Origin: DASRDR01 sp044867785
GTDB lineage: Bacteria; Methylomirabilota; Methylomirabilia; Rokubacteriales; DASRDR01
Assembly: GCA_044867785.1 (NCBI GenBank)
Contig: JBIOVM010000170.1
Coordinates: 1-64,000, forward strand
DNA length: 64,000 nucleotides
Direction of reading: 5' to 3'
Shown here: positions 8,870 to 17,627 of the stretch, piece by piece
Numbering within the stretch: the first letter of the stretch is position 1
Layout of the letters: the number at the start of each line of letters is the position of its first letter
Position numbers and translations under genes: made by a program
Notes under the pieces: model-generated
Told to the model about the DNA's origin: nothing
What the model saw: the letters and a program-made list of their open reading frames with translations, nothing else
Database searches by the model: none

Positions 8870-10114
8870 CTACCGCGCCAGGCGGAGAAGCGTCGCCAGG
8901 AGCACGTTCGCTCCGCGCTCGAGAGCGGCCCAGTCGGTCCACTCGTCGGGCCGGTGGCTGCGACCGCCCTGGCTCGGGACGAAGAGCATGCCGGCGTCCG
9001 TGACCGCGGCGAGCACCTGGGCGTCGTGACCAGCGCCGGAGGGCATCCGGCGCGTCGGGAGGCCGAGCTCCCGGGCCGCCGCTTCGATCTCCGCCTGAAT
9101 CCGCGGCGACATCCGCACCGGCTCGGCCCGCATGAGGTGCTCGACCTCCAGGACCACCCCTCGCGCTCGCGCCACCCTCCGGGCCGCCTGGAGCGTGCGG
9201 GCCGCCAGGCGGTCGAGGACGACCGGGTCGGGATCGCGAAGCTCCTGGAGCAGCGCCGCGCGCTCGGGCACGATGTTGGGCACGCCCGGCCGCACGTCCA
9301 CGACGCCGATGGTCGTGACCGCGCGCCCCGCGCCACCGCGCACGACCAGGTCGCGGCTCTTGGTCGCGTACTCCGCCGCGGTGAAAAACGCGTCCCGCCG
9401 GCGGTCCATGGGCGTCGTCCCGGCATGGTCGGGCTGGCCCACGAAGGTCAGACGGAACCGCCGGATGCCCACGATGCCCTCGACGACGCCGATCGGCAGG
9501 TCCTCGGCCTCGAGCCACGGCCCCTGCTCGATGTGGAGCTCCACGTACGCGGCGATGTCCCCGGCCGGCCGGCGGGCCTCGGACGCCCGCTCGAGATCGA
9601 ACCCCGCCCGCCTCATCGCCTCGGGGAGGGGCAGGCCGGTGGGGTCCGAGAGGCGGCCGGCCAGCGCCTGGTCGAGGCTCCCCGTCAGAGCGCGCGACCC
9701 GAAGAAGCCGTAGAAGCGCCCTTCCTCATCTGTGAACGCCGCTACCTCCAGCGCGCGCGACAGCCGGACGCCGGCCGCCCGGGCCGTCCGGAGGCACTCG
9801 AGGCCGGCGAGGACGCCCAGCGCGCCGTCGAGCGGGCCCCCGCGGGGCACCGTGTCGATGTGAGAGCCCGTCATGACGACCGGCGTTGGCGGCGTGGCCT
9901 CGCCGAGTCGGCCCAGGACGTTGCCGGCCGCGTCCACGCGGGCGGCCAGCCCGGTCTCCCGCAGTCGACCGAGCAGCCAGGCGCGCCCTTCTTCGTGGGC
10001 CGGGCTCCACGCGGGGCGCGAAATCCCGCCCGCGGGGTCCCGCCCGATGGCGGCGAGCGCCTCGATGTCCCGGCGCAGTCGCGCCAGGTCGATCCGGGGT
10101 CCGTCCGCACTCAT
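8870..10114 (-). CDS. M20-family N-carbamoyl amino acid hydrolase / allantoate amidohydrolase type
   Basis: Zinc-dependent amidohydrolase of the M20/HyuC/AllC group. 414 aa. Metal ligands are visible in TGSHIDTVPRGG (H85) and the following LDGALG (D96), with the acidic pair in FTDEEGRF. PDHAGTTPMDRRRD, the dimerisation-domain segment typical of carbamoylases and allantoate or ureidoglycolate hydrolases, is also present. The ATG at 10112-10114 overlaps the stop of the MFS gene as ATGA, implying translational coupling. With a deaminase-like amidohydrolase and transporter upstream, a role in degrading a ureide, hydantoin or N-heterocycle is plausible. The exact substrate is unknown. Confidence 0.88.
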   Translation of the reverse strand: MSADGPRIDLARLRRDIEALAAIGRDPAGGISRPAWSPAHEEGRAWLLGRLRETGLAARVDAAGNVLGRLGEATPPTPVVMTGSHIDTVPRGGPLDGALGVLAGLECLRTARAAGVRLSRALEVAAFTDEEGRFYGFFGSRALTGSLDQALAGRLSDPTGLPLPEAMRRAGFDLERASEARRPAGDIAAYVELHIEQGPWLEAEDLPIGVVEGIVGIRRFRLTFVGQPDHAGTTPMDRRRDAFFTAAEYATKSRDLVVRGGAGRAVTTIGVVDVRPGVPNIVPERAALLQELRDPDPVVLDRLAARTLQAARRVARARGVVLEVEHLMRAEPVRMSPRIQAEIEAAARELGLPTRRMPSGAGHDAQVLAAVTDAGMLFVPSQGGRSHRPDEWTDWAALERGANVLLATLLRLAR

Positions 10115-11568
10115 CCGAGCACCTCCCCGGATGCCGGCGCCGCCGCGGAGCGCGGCGTCCCATCCGGCAGGAAGCACGTCGCGAGCAGGGCCAGCACCGT
10201 CGCGCCGGCGCCGAGCCAGAAGACGGCGCCGATGCCGCGGACCAGCTCGGGGACGAGGTCCGGCGGCAAGTGCTGAGCGCCTTCCTCGAGGCCGGCGAGG
10301 CGGACCCCGAGCCGCGCCGTGAGCGTCGCGCCCATGAGCGCCACGCCGAGCGTGGCGCCGATGTTGCGGAAGAAGAGGAGGCCCGAGGTCGCCACGCCTC
10401 GGCGCGCCGGCGCGATGGCGGTCTGGAGAGCCACCACGATCGTGATGGAGACGAGCCCCATGCCGATCCCGACCGCGCCTCCCACCACGAGGAGGCTCGT
10501 CCAGCTCATCTCGGGCCGGAGCGCCAAGGCCGCGTACCCGAGCGTCATGAGGAGCGCTCCGGCGATCGACAGCGCGCGAAACCCGAGCCGATTCAAGAGC
10601 TGTCCGGCCGCCAGCCCGCCGGCCGACCAGCCGGTGCTCATCGTCATGAGCGCGAGGCCGGCCGTGGTCGCGTCGGTGCCCCGCCCCCACTGGACGAGCA
10701 GTGGCACGTGGACCAGGGCCCCGAACATCGCGGCGCCCGAGAAGAAGGCCGCCGCCGAGCCGGCCACGAAAGGCGCCTCGCGAAAGAGGTCGAACGGCAG
10801 CAACGGATCGGGCGACCGGCGCTCGGCCCAGACGAACGCGGTGAGGCCGACGACGGCGACGGCCAGGGCACCGACACCGCGGGCGCCGATCCCGCTCTCA
10901 CCGGTCGCGCCCGGATCGAGGACGGCGAGCATCAGGCCGGTCACGCCCCCCAGGAACGTCGCCGCGCCCAGCAGATCGAGCGTGCGGCCGGCCGCACGCT
11001 CCCCGGTCTCGGCGAGGCCGCCGAGGACCAAGCCGATCACGAGCACGCCCAGGGGCAGGTTCAGCAGGAACACCCAGCGCCAGCTCCAGCTGTCGACGAT
11101 GATCCCGCCCAGCAGGGGACCGACGATGCTGGCAAAGCCCCACACGGCGGTGATGAGGCCCTGCATCTGACCGCGCCGCGGGCCGGCGAAGAGGTCCCCG
11201 AAGATGATGATCGACAGGGCCAGGATGCCGCCCGCGCCGACGCCCTGAACGCCCCGCCCCACCACCATGACCGGCATGCTCGTCGCGACGCCGGCGACCA
11301 GGGAGCCGGCGCAGAACACGCCGATCGCCGCGATGAAGGGGCCGCGTCGCCCGAGCCGATCGGAGAGACTGCCGAAGATCGGCATCACCACCGTCGAGGC
11401 GAGCATGTAGATCGAGAACAGCCAGGGATAGAGGTGTGCGCCGCCGAGCGACGCGATGACCGTCGGCATCGCGGTCCCGACGATGGTCGCGTCGAGCGCG
11501 GCCAGGAGCACGCCCAGCTGGACCGCCAGGACGACCGGCCACAGCCGGCGGCGCGTCGCCACGCTCAC
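10111..11568 (-). CDS. MFS transporter, DHA2 (EmrB/QacA-like) family
   Basis: Inner-membrane transporter of 485 aa with about 14 hydrophobic segments. The MFS loop GSLSDRLGRRGPF follows the second helix, and motif C-like GPLLGGIIVDSWSWRWVF marks the DHA2 drug:H+ antiporter type. The start is the GTG at 11566-11568, which overlaps the amidohydrolase stop as GTGA; the long upstream frame is antisense-free but belongs to another gene's frame. The gene ends in an ATGA overlap with the M20 hydrolase, so all three genes are probably translated as one coupled unit. The substrate is unknown; co-location suggests the compound degraded by its neighbours. Confidence 0.9.
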   Translation of the reverse strand: MSVATRRRLWPVVLAVQLGVLLAALDATIVGTAMPTVIASLGGAHLYPWLFSIYMLASTVVMPIFGSLSDRLGRRGPFIAAIGVFCAGSLVAGVATSMPVMVVGRGVQGVGAGGILALSIIIFGDLFAGPRRGQMQGLITAVWGFASIVGPLLGGIIVDSWSWRWVFLLNLPLGVLVIGLVLGGLAETGERAAGRTLDLLGAATFLGGVTGLMLAVLDPGATGESGIGARGVGALAVAVVGLTAFVWAERRSPDPLLPFDLFREAPFVAGSAAAFFSGAAMFGALVHVPLLVQWGRGTDATTAGLALMTMSTGWSAGGLAAGQLLNRLGFRALSIAGALLMTLGYAALALRPEMSWTSLLVVGGAVGIGMGLVSITIVVALQTAIAPARRGVATSGLLFFRNIGATLGVALMGATLTARLGVRLAGLEEGAQHLPPDLVPELVRGIGAVFWLGAGATVLALLATCFLPDGTPRSAAAPASGEVLG

Positions 11569-12944
11569 ACGATCGGCCAGCGGGAGGGCGGGAAGCGGAC
11601 GCCCGTCCGGGCCTGGAGCCGCTCGCCGATCTCCTGGACCCGCGCGAACAGGCGAGCCTCGTCCACGAAGGCCTGGCGATAGGCGTCGACGACGACCCGA
11701 CCGTCGACGACGACCGTGTGCACGCTGCGGCCGTCGGCGTTGTAGACCAGATTGTTGATCGGGTTGAAGAGCGCCTGCCACTCCGGCCGCTGGGTGTCGA
11801 ACAGGACGAGGTCGGCGCGCTTGCCGGGCTCGATCGAGCCCAGCTCGTCCCCCAGCCCGAGCGCCTGCGCCCCGCGGAGCGTGGCCAGCTCGAGCGCCGT
11901 CTCGGCGGGAATCTGCGAGAGATCCTGGCGCGCGTCCTTGTACTGGATGGCCGCCATGTTCATGGCCCGGACCAAGTCCACGTGGTTCGAGTTGTTGGGC
12001 GAGTCGGTCCCCAGCGCGACGCGCACCCCCTTCTGGAGGAGCTCCGGCATCCGCCCGTGCGCGGGGACGCCGCGGCCGGCCTTGGCGGCCATGACCGGAC
12101 ACATCGCCACCGCCGTGCTCGTCCGCGCCAGGCACTCGATCTCCCCGTCGTCGAGCCCGAGGGCGTGGGAGAGGAGCACGTTCGGGCCGAGCACGCCGAG
12201 CGACTCGAGGTACGCGGTCGGCGTGCGCCCGTGGCGAGCGAGGGATTCCCGGCGCGCGTCGGGGCCGCTGCCATGATGGAGCGTGAGCCCGGTTCCGCGC
12301 TCGTCGGCCACGCGCTTCACGCCGCGCAGGAGGTCGGCGCTGCACGTCTCCGGCGAGAACGGCATCGCCCAGGCCCGGATCCGGCCGTCGAGGCGCCCGT
12401 GCCACCGCTCGAGGAACGCCGCGGTCCGGGCGATCGCCTCGGTGGCCTCGTAACGCGGAAGCGGGAACGGCGCCTCGCGGTCCGACACGCACTCGCCGAG
12501 GACGACGCGGATGCCGGCCTCTTCGTAGGCCTGGAGACAGGCGTCGGGGAACTTGGTGCTGCCCGGGTCCACGAAGCACGCCGTGCCGTTCTTCAGGAGC
12601 TCCACGAGGCCCAGGAGGGTCGTGTGGTACTCCTCCTCCTCGGTCATCGCCATCTGGAGCTTGAACACGTGCGCGAGCGGGCTCCCGAGATCGTCCGGGA
12701 AGATGCCGCGCACGGCGTGCGCATAGCTCACGTGGAGGTGCCCGTTGACGAGACCCGGGGTGACCAGGAGGTGGCGGGCGTCGATCACGCGGTCAGCCCG
12801 CACGTCGGCCAGCTCGGCGGCCTTGCCCACGCGGCGGATCCGCCCCGCCTCCACGAGAATCGACCCGTCTCGGACGATCCGGCGCTCCCCGTCGAGGGTG
12901 ACGACGTACCGGGCGTGGTCGATCAGAAGCGTCTCGTCGCGCAT
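11565..12944 (-). CDS. Amidohydrolase (TrzA/AtzA/SAH-deaminase-like)
   Basis: Metal-dependent hydrolase of the amidohydrolase superfamily, 459 aa. HxH is visible in GLVNGHLHVSY (H69, H71), further metal or base ligands lie in LHHGSG and LLSHALGL, and the catalytic aspartate in LGTDSPNNSN. The C-terminal GSIEPGKRADLVLFD is typical of cytosine/guanine/S-adenosylhomocysteine deaminases and s-triazine hydrolases. First gene of a coupled three-gene unit with an MFS transporter and an M20 amidohydrolase. A role in deaminating or dechlorinating an N-heterocycle is inferred from the family; the substrate cannot be named. Confidence 0.88.
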   Translation of the reverse strand: MRDETLLIDHARYVVTLDGERRIVRDGSILVEAGRIRRVGKAAELADVRADRVIDARHLLVTPGLVNGHLHVSYAHAVRGIFPDDLGSPLAHVFKLQMAMTEEEEYHTTLLGLVELLKNGTACFVDPGSTKFPDACLQAYEEAGIRVVLGECVSDREAPFPLPRYEATEAIARTAAFLERWHGRLDGRIRAWAMPFSPETCSADLLRGVKRVADERGTGLTLHHGSGPDARRESLARHGRTPTAYLESLGVLGPNVLLSHALGLDDGEIECLARTSTAVAMCPVMAAKAGRGVPAHGRMPELLQKGVRVALGTDSPNNSNHVDLVRAMNMAAIQYKDARQDLSQIPAETALELATLRGAQALGLGDELGSIEPGKRADLVLFDTQRPEWQALFNPINNLVYNADGRSVHTVVVDGRVVVDAYRQAFVDEARLFARVQEIGERLQARTGVRFPPSRWPIV

Positions 12945-13096
12945 CGTGCGTGGCTCCCGCGTCGCGAGCGGCCCCGTGGGCCGGTCGTCGCCGATCGTCG
13001 GCCAACCGTTCGGAGAATGGCATCCGCGGTGCGCGCGCGCAAGCCGTCGGGGCCGCCGGGGCGGGGCTCGGCGTTCGTCGCGGTGAAGCGGCCGGG

Positions 13097-13107
13097 TACT
13101 ATATACT
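13097..13107 (+). promoter_or_regulatory. AT-rich -10-like sequence upstream of acyl-CoA dehydrogenase gene
   Basis: TACTATATACT stands out in a GC-rich 195-nt divergent gap, 33 nt before the ATG at 13140. It contains TACTAT and TATACT, either usable as a -10, but no convincing -35 at 16-18 nt. GGAGGA (13131-13136) is a good ribosome binding site for the gene. Confidence 0.3.
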
Positions 13108-13139
13108 GGCCTCGCCTAAATCCAGGCCGCGGAGGACCG

Positions 13140-14333
13140 ATGGACTTCAGGCTCACTCCCGAGCAGGAGGCGTTCCGCGCCGAGGTGCGCGCGTGGCTCT
13201 CCGCCAACCTGCCCCCGGACTGGGCCGCCCGCCCGATCGTGACCGAAGTCCCGCGCTCCGAGCTCTACGAGTTCGGTCGGGTCTGGCAGCGGAAGCTCCA
13301 CGAAGCCGGCCTTCTCGGCCTGACCTGGCCGAAGGAGTACGGCGGCCGTGGACTCAGCTGGATGGAAGAGCTGCTGCTCCACGAGGAGCTCGTGCTCCAC
13401 CGGGCGCCGCCGCCGCTGAACGTCCTCGGGCTCGGGATGGCCGGGCCCACGATCATCGCCTACGGCACGGAGGCGCAGAAGCAACGCTACGTCCAGAAGA
13501 TCCTCACCTGCGAGGAAATCTGGTGCCAAGGCTACTCCGAGCCCAACGCGGGGTCCGATCTCGCGTCGCTCCAGACGCGGGCCGTGAGGGACGGCGATGA
13601 CTTCGTCATCAACGGCCAGAAGGTCTGGACCAGCCTGGCGCAGATCGCCGACTGGATGATGCTGCTCGCCCGCACCGACACGAGCGTCCCCAAGCACAAG
13701 GGGCTCACCTACTTCCTCGTCGACATGCACTCACCGGGCATCGCGGTGCGCCCCCTCCGCCAGCTGACCGGCGACGCCGAGTTCAACGAGGTCTTCTTCG
13801 AGAACGTCCGCGTCCCGTCCGAGAACATCCTCGGCGGGGAGGGTCAGGGATGGCAGGTCGGCATCACGACCCTCATGTACGAGCGCCTCGCGCTCGGATT
13901 CGGCCTCCAGGCGCGGTTCGAGATCGCCACCGGCGCGGTGCTCGACCTCGCCCGCCGGACGACGCGCGAGGGCCGTCCGCCCGCGAAGGACCCGGTGCTG
14001 CGCCAGCGGCTCGCGCAGCTCGTCATCGACAACGCGGTGTTCAAGTACACGGCCAAGCGCGCGATCACGAAGCTCCTGCGGGGAGAGATGCCGGGCGCCG
14101 AGGCCTCGGCCGGCAAGATTTGGTGGTGCGACAAGCACCAGGGGCTGCAGGACCTCGCCCAGGAGCTCCTGGGCCCGTACAGCCAGCTGGGGCGCGGGTC
14201 GCCGTGGGCGGTGGACCAGGGGAACTGGCAGTACACGTTCCTGCGGTCGCGGGCGAACTCCATCGAAGGGGGCACCACGGAGATCCAGCGCAACATCCTG
14301 GCCGAGCGCGTCCTCGGGTTGCCGAAGGACTAG
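13140..14333 (+). CDS. Acyl-CoA dehydrogenase (catalytic-type subunit)
   Basis: FAD-dependent acyl-CoA dehydrogenase, 397 aa. The flavin-binding YSEPNAGSDLASL is at residues 132-144, KVWTSLAQIADW follows, and the C-terminal IEGGTTEIQRN carries the conserved glutamate that serves as base in many family members. ATG at 13140 has GGAGGA 4 nt upstream, starts at the conserved MDFRLTPEQEAFR, and is preferred over upstream in-frame codons. The next gene encodes a second acyl-CoA dehydrogenase lacking the catalytic segment. Such pairs are known to form alpha2beta2 enzymes acting on bulky or sterol-derived acyl-CoAs (FadE28/FadE29 type); that assignment is inference. Confidence 0.92.
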   Translation: MDFRLTPEQEAFRAEVRAWLSANLPPDWAARPIVTEVPRSELYEFGRVWQRKLHEAGLLGLTWPKEYGGRGLSWMEELLLHEELVLHRAPPPLNVLGLGMAGPTIIAYGTEAQKQRYVQKILTCEEIWCQGYSEPNAGSDLASLQTRAVRDGDDFVINGQKVWTSLAQIADWMMLLARTDTSVPKHKGLTYFLVDMHSPGIAVRPLRQLTGDAEFNEVFFENVRVPSENILGGEGQGWQVGITTLMYERLALGFGLQARFEIATGAVLDLARRTTREGRPPAKDPVLRQRLAQLVIDNAVFKYTAKRAITKLLRGEMPGAEASAGKIWWCDKHQGLQDLAQELLGPYSQLGRGSPWAVDQGNWQYTFLRSRANSIEGGTTEIQRNILAERVLGLPKD

Positions 14334-14402
14334 GCGAGAGCCGTGACGAACGTGAGCCCTCCATCTCGCCGCCGACGCTCAGGTCAAGGTGGTGGGGGGG
14401 TG

Positions 14403-14431
14403 TGGGGGAGGAGCGGCGCCGCTCCCCCCCA
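14403..14431. other. GC hairpin between the paired acyl-CoA dehydrogenase genes
   Basis: A perfect 8+8 inverted repeat (GGAGCGGC at 14410-14417, GCCGCTCC at 14418-14425) is flanked by a run of G on one side and C on the other, which extends the stem with a mismatch. It lies in the 107-nt gap, 16 nt before the ATG of the second gene. No T-run follows, so it is more likely an intercistronic stem or repeat than a terminator. Confidence 0.4.
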
Positions 14432-14440
14432 CGTGGACTG

Positions 14441-15589
14441 ATGGATTTCGGGTTCAGCCAGGAGCAGGACCTCCTCCGCCAGACGGCGCGGAGCTTTCTC
14501 GAGAAGGAGTGCCCGTCGGGCTACGTCCGCCGGATGATGGACGATCCCGCCGGCACGACCGACGAGTTCTGGAGCAAGCTGGCCGAGCTCGGCTGGCTCG
14601 GCCTCATCTATCCCGAAGGGCATGGCGGCGTCGGGCTCGGGCTGGTCGACTTGACGGTCGTCATGGAAGAGATGGGGCGCGTCGTCATGCCGGGGCCGTT
14701 CTTCTCCACCGCGCTCCTGGGCGGGCTCGCCGTCCTGCACGCGGGCTCGGAGGTCCAGCAGGCGGAGTGGCTCCCCCGCATCGCGGGAGGCGAGGCTCGC
14801 GCGACGCTCGCGCTTCTCGAGGAGAGCGCCCGCTGGGACGCGGCGGGGGTCACCGTCGCGGCCAAGCCCGGGAAGGGCGGCGGCTTCGTCCTGTCCGGCA
14901 CCAAGCTGTTCGTCCCCGACGGCCACACCGCGGACCTCCTGGTCGTGGCGGCGCGGACGGCCAAGCCGGCCAAGGCCGACCCCGAGCACGGGGTGAGCCT
15001 GTTCCTGGTCCCGGCAGACCGGAAGGGGGTCTCGGCGACCCTCCTCCCGACCATGGACCAGACGCGGAAGCTGGCGGAGGTGACGCTGTCGCGGGTCGAA
15101 GTCGGAGCCGACGCCCTGCTGGGCCCTCTCCACCGAGCCTGGCCCCTGGTGGCCAAGGTCCTGGACCGCGCGGCGGTCGCCCTGTGCGCCGAGATGTGCG
15201 GGGGCGCGCAGAAGGTGCTCGACCTCTCGACCGAGTACGCGAAGGTCCGCGTCGCCTTCGGGAAGCCGATCGGCACCTACCAGGCGATCAAGCACCGCTG
15301 CGCGGACATGCTGGTCGCCGTGGAGAACGCCAAGTCCATCACCTACTACGCCGCGTGGGCCGCCGACCAGGACGCGCCCGACGCCGCGCTGGCGGCGTCG
15401 ATGGCGAAGGCCTTCGTCTCGGACGCGTACCGGAAGGTGGCGGGCGACGGGATCCAGATCCACGGGGGCATCGGCTTCACCTGGGAGCACGACATGCACC
15501 TCTACTTCAAGCGCGCCAAGGGGTCGGAGGTCGCGTTCGGCGACGCGACGCTCCACCGCGAGCGCGTCGCGCAGCGGCTGGAGCTCTAG
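14441..15589 (+). CDS. Acyl-CoA dehydrogenase-like protein (probable non-catalytic partner)
   Basis: 382-aa acyl-CoA dehydrogenase fold. The N-terminus MDFGFSQEQDLLRQTARSFL and the C-terminal helix VRVAFGKPIGTYQAIKHRCADM are typical. The usual YSEPxAGSD flavin segment is replaced by LEESARWDA, and the C-terminal catalytic EGGT segment by KGSEVAFGDATLHRE. This matches the beta-type partner in heteromeric acyl-CoA dehydrogenases, in which only one active site per dimer is competent. ATG at 14441 was chosen by homology; no strong ribosome binding site is seen because a hairpin occupies the leader. Directly follows its catalytic partner. Confidence 0.88.
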   Translation: MDFGFSQEQDLLRQTARSFLEKECPSGYVRRMMDDPAGTTDEFWSKLAELGWLGLIYPEGHGGVGLGLVDLTVVMEEMGRVVMPGPFFSTALLGGLAVLHAGSEVQQAEWLPRIAGGEARATLALLEESARWDAAGVTVAAKPGKGGGFVLSGTKLFVPDGHTADLLVVAARTAKPAKADPEHGVSLFLVPADRKGVSATLLPTMDQTRKLAEVTLSRVEVGADALLGPLHRAWPLVAKVLDRAAVALCAEMCGGAQKVLDLSTEYAKVRVAFGKPIGTYQAIKHRCADMLVAVENAKSITYYAAWAADQDAPDAALAASMAKAFVSDAYRKVAGDGIQIHGGIGFTWEHDMHLYFKRAKGSEVAFGDATLHRERVAQRLEL

Positions 15590-15599
15590 CCCTCGCCCG

Positions 15600-16583
15600 A
15601 TGGCGTCGTCCGACCGGCTCAAGCGACGGATCCTCCGGGAGGCCGTCCGAGAGAATGTCGACGTCATGCACGGGCTGCCGCGCCGGCCGCTCCAGACCGC
15701 GGTGCGGCTCCGTCGCCCGGCGATCCAGGCCGCGCTCCTGGTCGGGCTGCCGCTCCTCGGGTTCTTCGCGTTCAACACGCTGTCCAGCAGCGCTCCGGAC
15801 CGGGCGCCCTGGCTGGCGGCGCCGTCGGCGGCCACGTTCTCGGCGCCCCGGGCGCTGGCTCCCGTGACGGCGTCCCTCGACATCCGGCGGATCGTGCTCG
15901 ATCCCGGCCACGGGGGAAACGACTCCGGGGCCCGCGCCGCGCAGGGCATCGTCGAGAAGGAGATCACGCTCGACATCGCCCGGGCGCTGCGCGCGCTCCT
16001 GCAGGAGGAGAAGTACGAGGTTGTCACGACGCGTGACGCCGATACGTTCGTCTCGCTGCGCCAGCGGGCGCACCTGGCGAACACCGAGCGCGGCGACCTC
16101 TTCGTGTCGATCCACGTCAACTCCGTCCCGTCCCGGGAGTGTCATGCCGTCGAGACCTACTATTTGGGGCCGGCCGACGATCCGCGCGCGGAGCTGCTCG
16201 CCGGCAAGGAGAACCGCGACTCGGGCTACCACCTGGCCGACTTCCGGCGCCTCCTGGAGAGCGTCTACGTGAACGTGCGCCAGCAGGAGTCACGGAAGCT
16301 CGCCCATGTCGTCCAGAAGGAGCTCGTGGCCGTCCTGGGCAACGCGAACCCCGCGGTCCGGGACAAGGGGGTGCGCAGCGCGCCGTTCCTGGTTCTCGTC
16401 GCCACCGAGAGCCCCGGCATCCTGGCCGAGGTCTCGTGCCTGTCGAACGACGAGGAGGCCCGGCGGCTCTCCGAGCCGGCCTACCGCCAGAGCATCGCGC
16501 GCGCGCTCTTCCTCGGCATCCACGCGTACGCCGACGCCCGCAACCGCGTCGCCAGGCTGGGGCAGGCCCCAGGGAGCCAGTAG
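15600..16583 (+). CDS. N-acetylmuramoyl-L-alanine amidase (Amidase_3)
   Basis: Zinc amidase that cleaves the stem peptide from peptidoglycan. 327 aa. A basic cytoplasmic N-terminus (1-40) precedes one membrane segment (about 43-60). The catalytic domain starts IRRIVLDPGHGGNDSGA (H104), continues with VEKEITL (E119 as zinc ligand) and FVSIHVNS (second histidine), and ends with LAEVSCLSN carrying the catalytic glutamate. Its stop codon TAG is immediately followed by the ATG of the MamK-like actin gene, so the two are almost certainly co-expressed. This pairs a wall hydrolase with a cytoskeletal filament protein. Confidence 0.93.
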   Translation: MASSDRLKRRILREAVRENVDVMHGLPRRPLQTAVRLRRPAIQAALLVGLPLLGFFAFNTLSSSAPDRAPWLAAPSAATFSAPRALAPVTASLDIRRIVLDPGHGGNDSGARAAQGIVEKEITLDIARALRALLQEEKYEVVTTRDADTFVSLRQRAHLANTERGDLFVSIHVNSVPSRECHAVETYYLGPADDPRAELLAGKENRDSGYHLADFRRLLESVYVNVRQQESRKLAHVVQKELVAVLGNANPAVRDKGVRSAPFLVLVATESPGILAEVSCLSNDEEARRLSEPAYRQSIARALFLGIHAYADARNRVARLGQAPGSQ

Positions 16584-17603
16584 ATGAGCAAGAAGCCCGA
16601 TGTCCTCAACGTCGGCATCGATCTGGGCACCTCCCGCAGCTCGATCTCCGCCTCCAACGGCGCCCGGCACGTGGTGGAGAGCTACGTCGGATGGCCGGTC
16701 GACATGGTCGCGCGGCGCCTCGTCAAGAAGCCGGTGCTGTTCGGCCGCGAGGCGCTGGAGAACCGGCCGATGCTGGACCTCCGCCGCCCGCTGGAGCACG
16801 GGCTCATCAAAGAGGGCTCCGAGCGGGACGAGCAGGCGGTGCAGGAGCTCCTCCGGCACCTCATCTCGCTGGCCGGGGCCCGGGACGGCCAGCCGATCCG
16901 GGCGGTCCTGGGCGTGCCCGCCGAAGCCCTCCGCACGAGCCGCCAGAACCTCCGAGGCGCCGTGAAGGGGGTCGCCGACGCCCTCATGATCGTGTCGGAG
17001 CCCTTCGCCGTCTCCTACGGGATCGAGGCGCTTCTCCACACGATGATCGTCGACATCGGCGCCGGCACGACGGACTTCTGCGTCATGCGCGGCCGCTACC
17101 CGACCGAGGAGGACCAGCGCACCCTCACGAACGCGGGCGATTCCGTGGACGAGCAGCTGGCGACGCTCGTCCGGTCGAAGCATCCCGACGCCCGGTTCTC
17201 CATCTACATGGTCCGGGAGTGGAAGGAGAAGTGGAGCTTCGTCGGGGATCCGCCGGCCCCCGTCGTCGTCACGGTGCAGAAGGGCGCCAAGGCGACACCG
17301 ATCGACATCACGAACGAGATGCGCCGCGCGTGCGAGAGCCTGCTGGGGCCGATCGCGGAGACGATGGCCGATCTCCTGGCGCGCGTCGACCCGGAGTACC
17401 AGGAGCGCGTGCGGCACAACATCGTCCTCGCCGGGGGCGGCTCCCAGATCCCGGGGCTCGCCGCGGGCCTGGAGCGTGTCCTCACGGAGTACGGCGGCGG
17501 CGCGGTCCGCGTGGTCGAGGACCCGGTCTTCGCCGGCTCCAACGGCAGCCTGGCGATCGCGCTGGACGCCTCGGAGGGCGACTGGGAATCCCTGGCCGAC
17601 TGA
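16584..17603 (+). CDS. MamK-like bacterial actin
   Basis: Actin-superfamily ATPase of 339 aa. Phosphate-1 loop GIDLGTSRSS (11-20), phosphate-2 VDIGAGTTDF (156-165) and adenosine motif LAGGGSQIPGL (282-292) are all present. From recalled family features it resembles the magnetosome filament protein MamK more than MreB, FtsA, ParM or DnaK: LDLRRPLEHG, DQRTLTNAGDSVDEQL and SFVGDP match MamK-specific segments in position and wording, and the length is close to MamK. MreB lacks these insertions. No mam gene is visible in the 64 kb. TAGATG junction with the amidase gene. A role as a filament guiding wall remodelling or organelle placement is inference. Confidence 0.8.
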   Translation: MSKKPDVLNVGIDLGTSRSSISASNGARHVVESYVGWPVDMVARRLVKKPVLFGREALENRPMLDLRRPLEHGLIKEGSERDEQAVQELLRHLISLAGARDGQPIRAVLGVPAEALRTSRQNLRGAVKGVADALMIVSEPFAVSYGIEALLHTMIVDIGAGTTDFCVMRGRYPTEEDQRTLTNAGDSVDEQLATLVRSKHPDARFSIYMVREWKEKWSFVGDPPAPVVVTVQKGAKATPIDITNEMRRACESLLGPIAETMADLLARVDPEYQERVRHNIVLAGGGSQIPGLAAGLERVLTEYGGGAVRVVEDPVFAGSNGSLAIALDASEGDWESLAD

Positions 17604-17627
17604 CCCATGCCTTCGACATCAAAGTCC

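Noticed and set aside
14403..14431. GC hairpin as a Rho-independent terminator between the acyl-CoA dehydrogenase genes
   Set aside because: There is no T-run after the stem, and the two genes appear to be functional partners. Kept only as a hairpin of unknown role.
16584..17603. Magnetosome island
   Set aside because: Only the actin resembles a Mam protein. No mamA, B, E, M, O, P, Q or mad gene is visible, so I do not claim magnetosomes.
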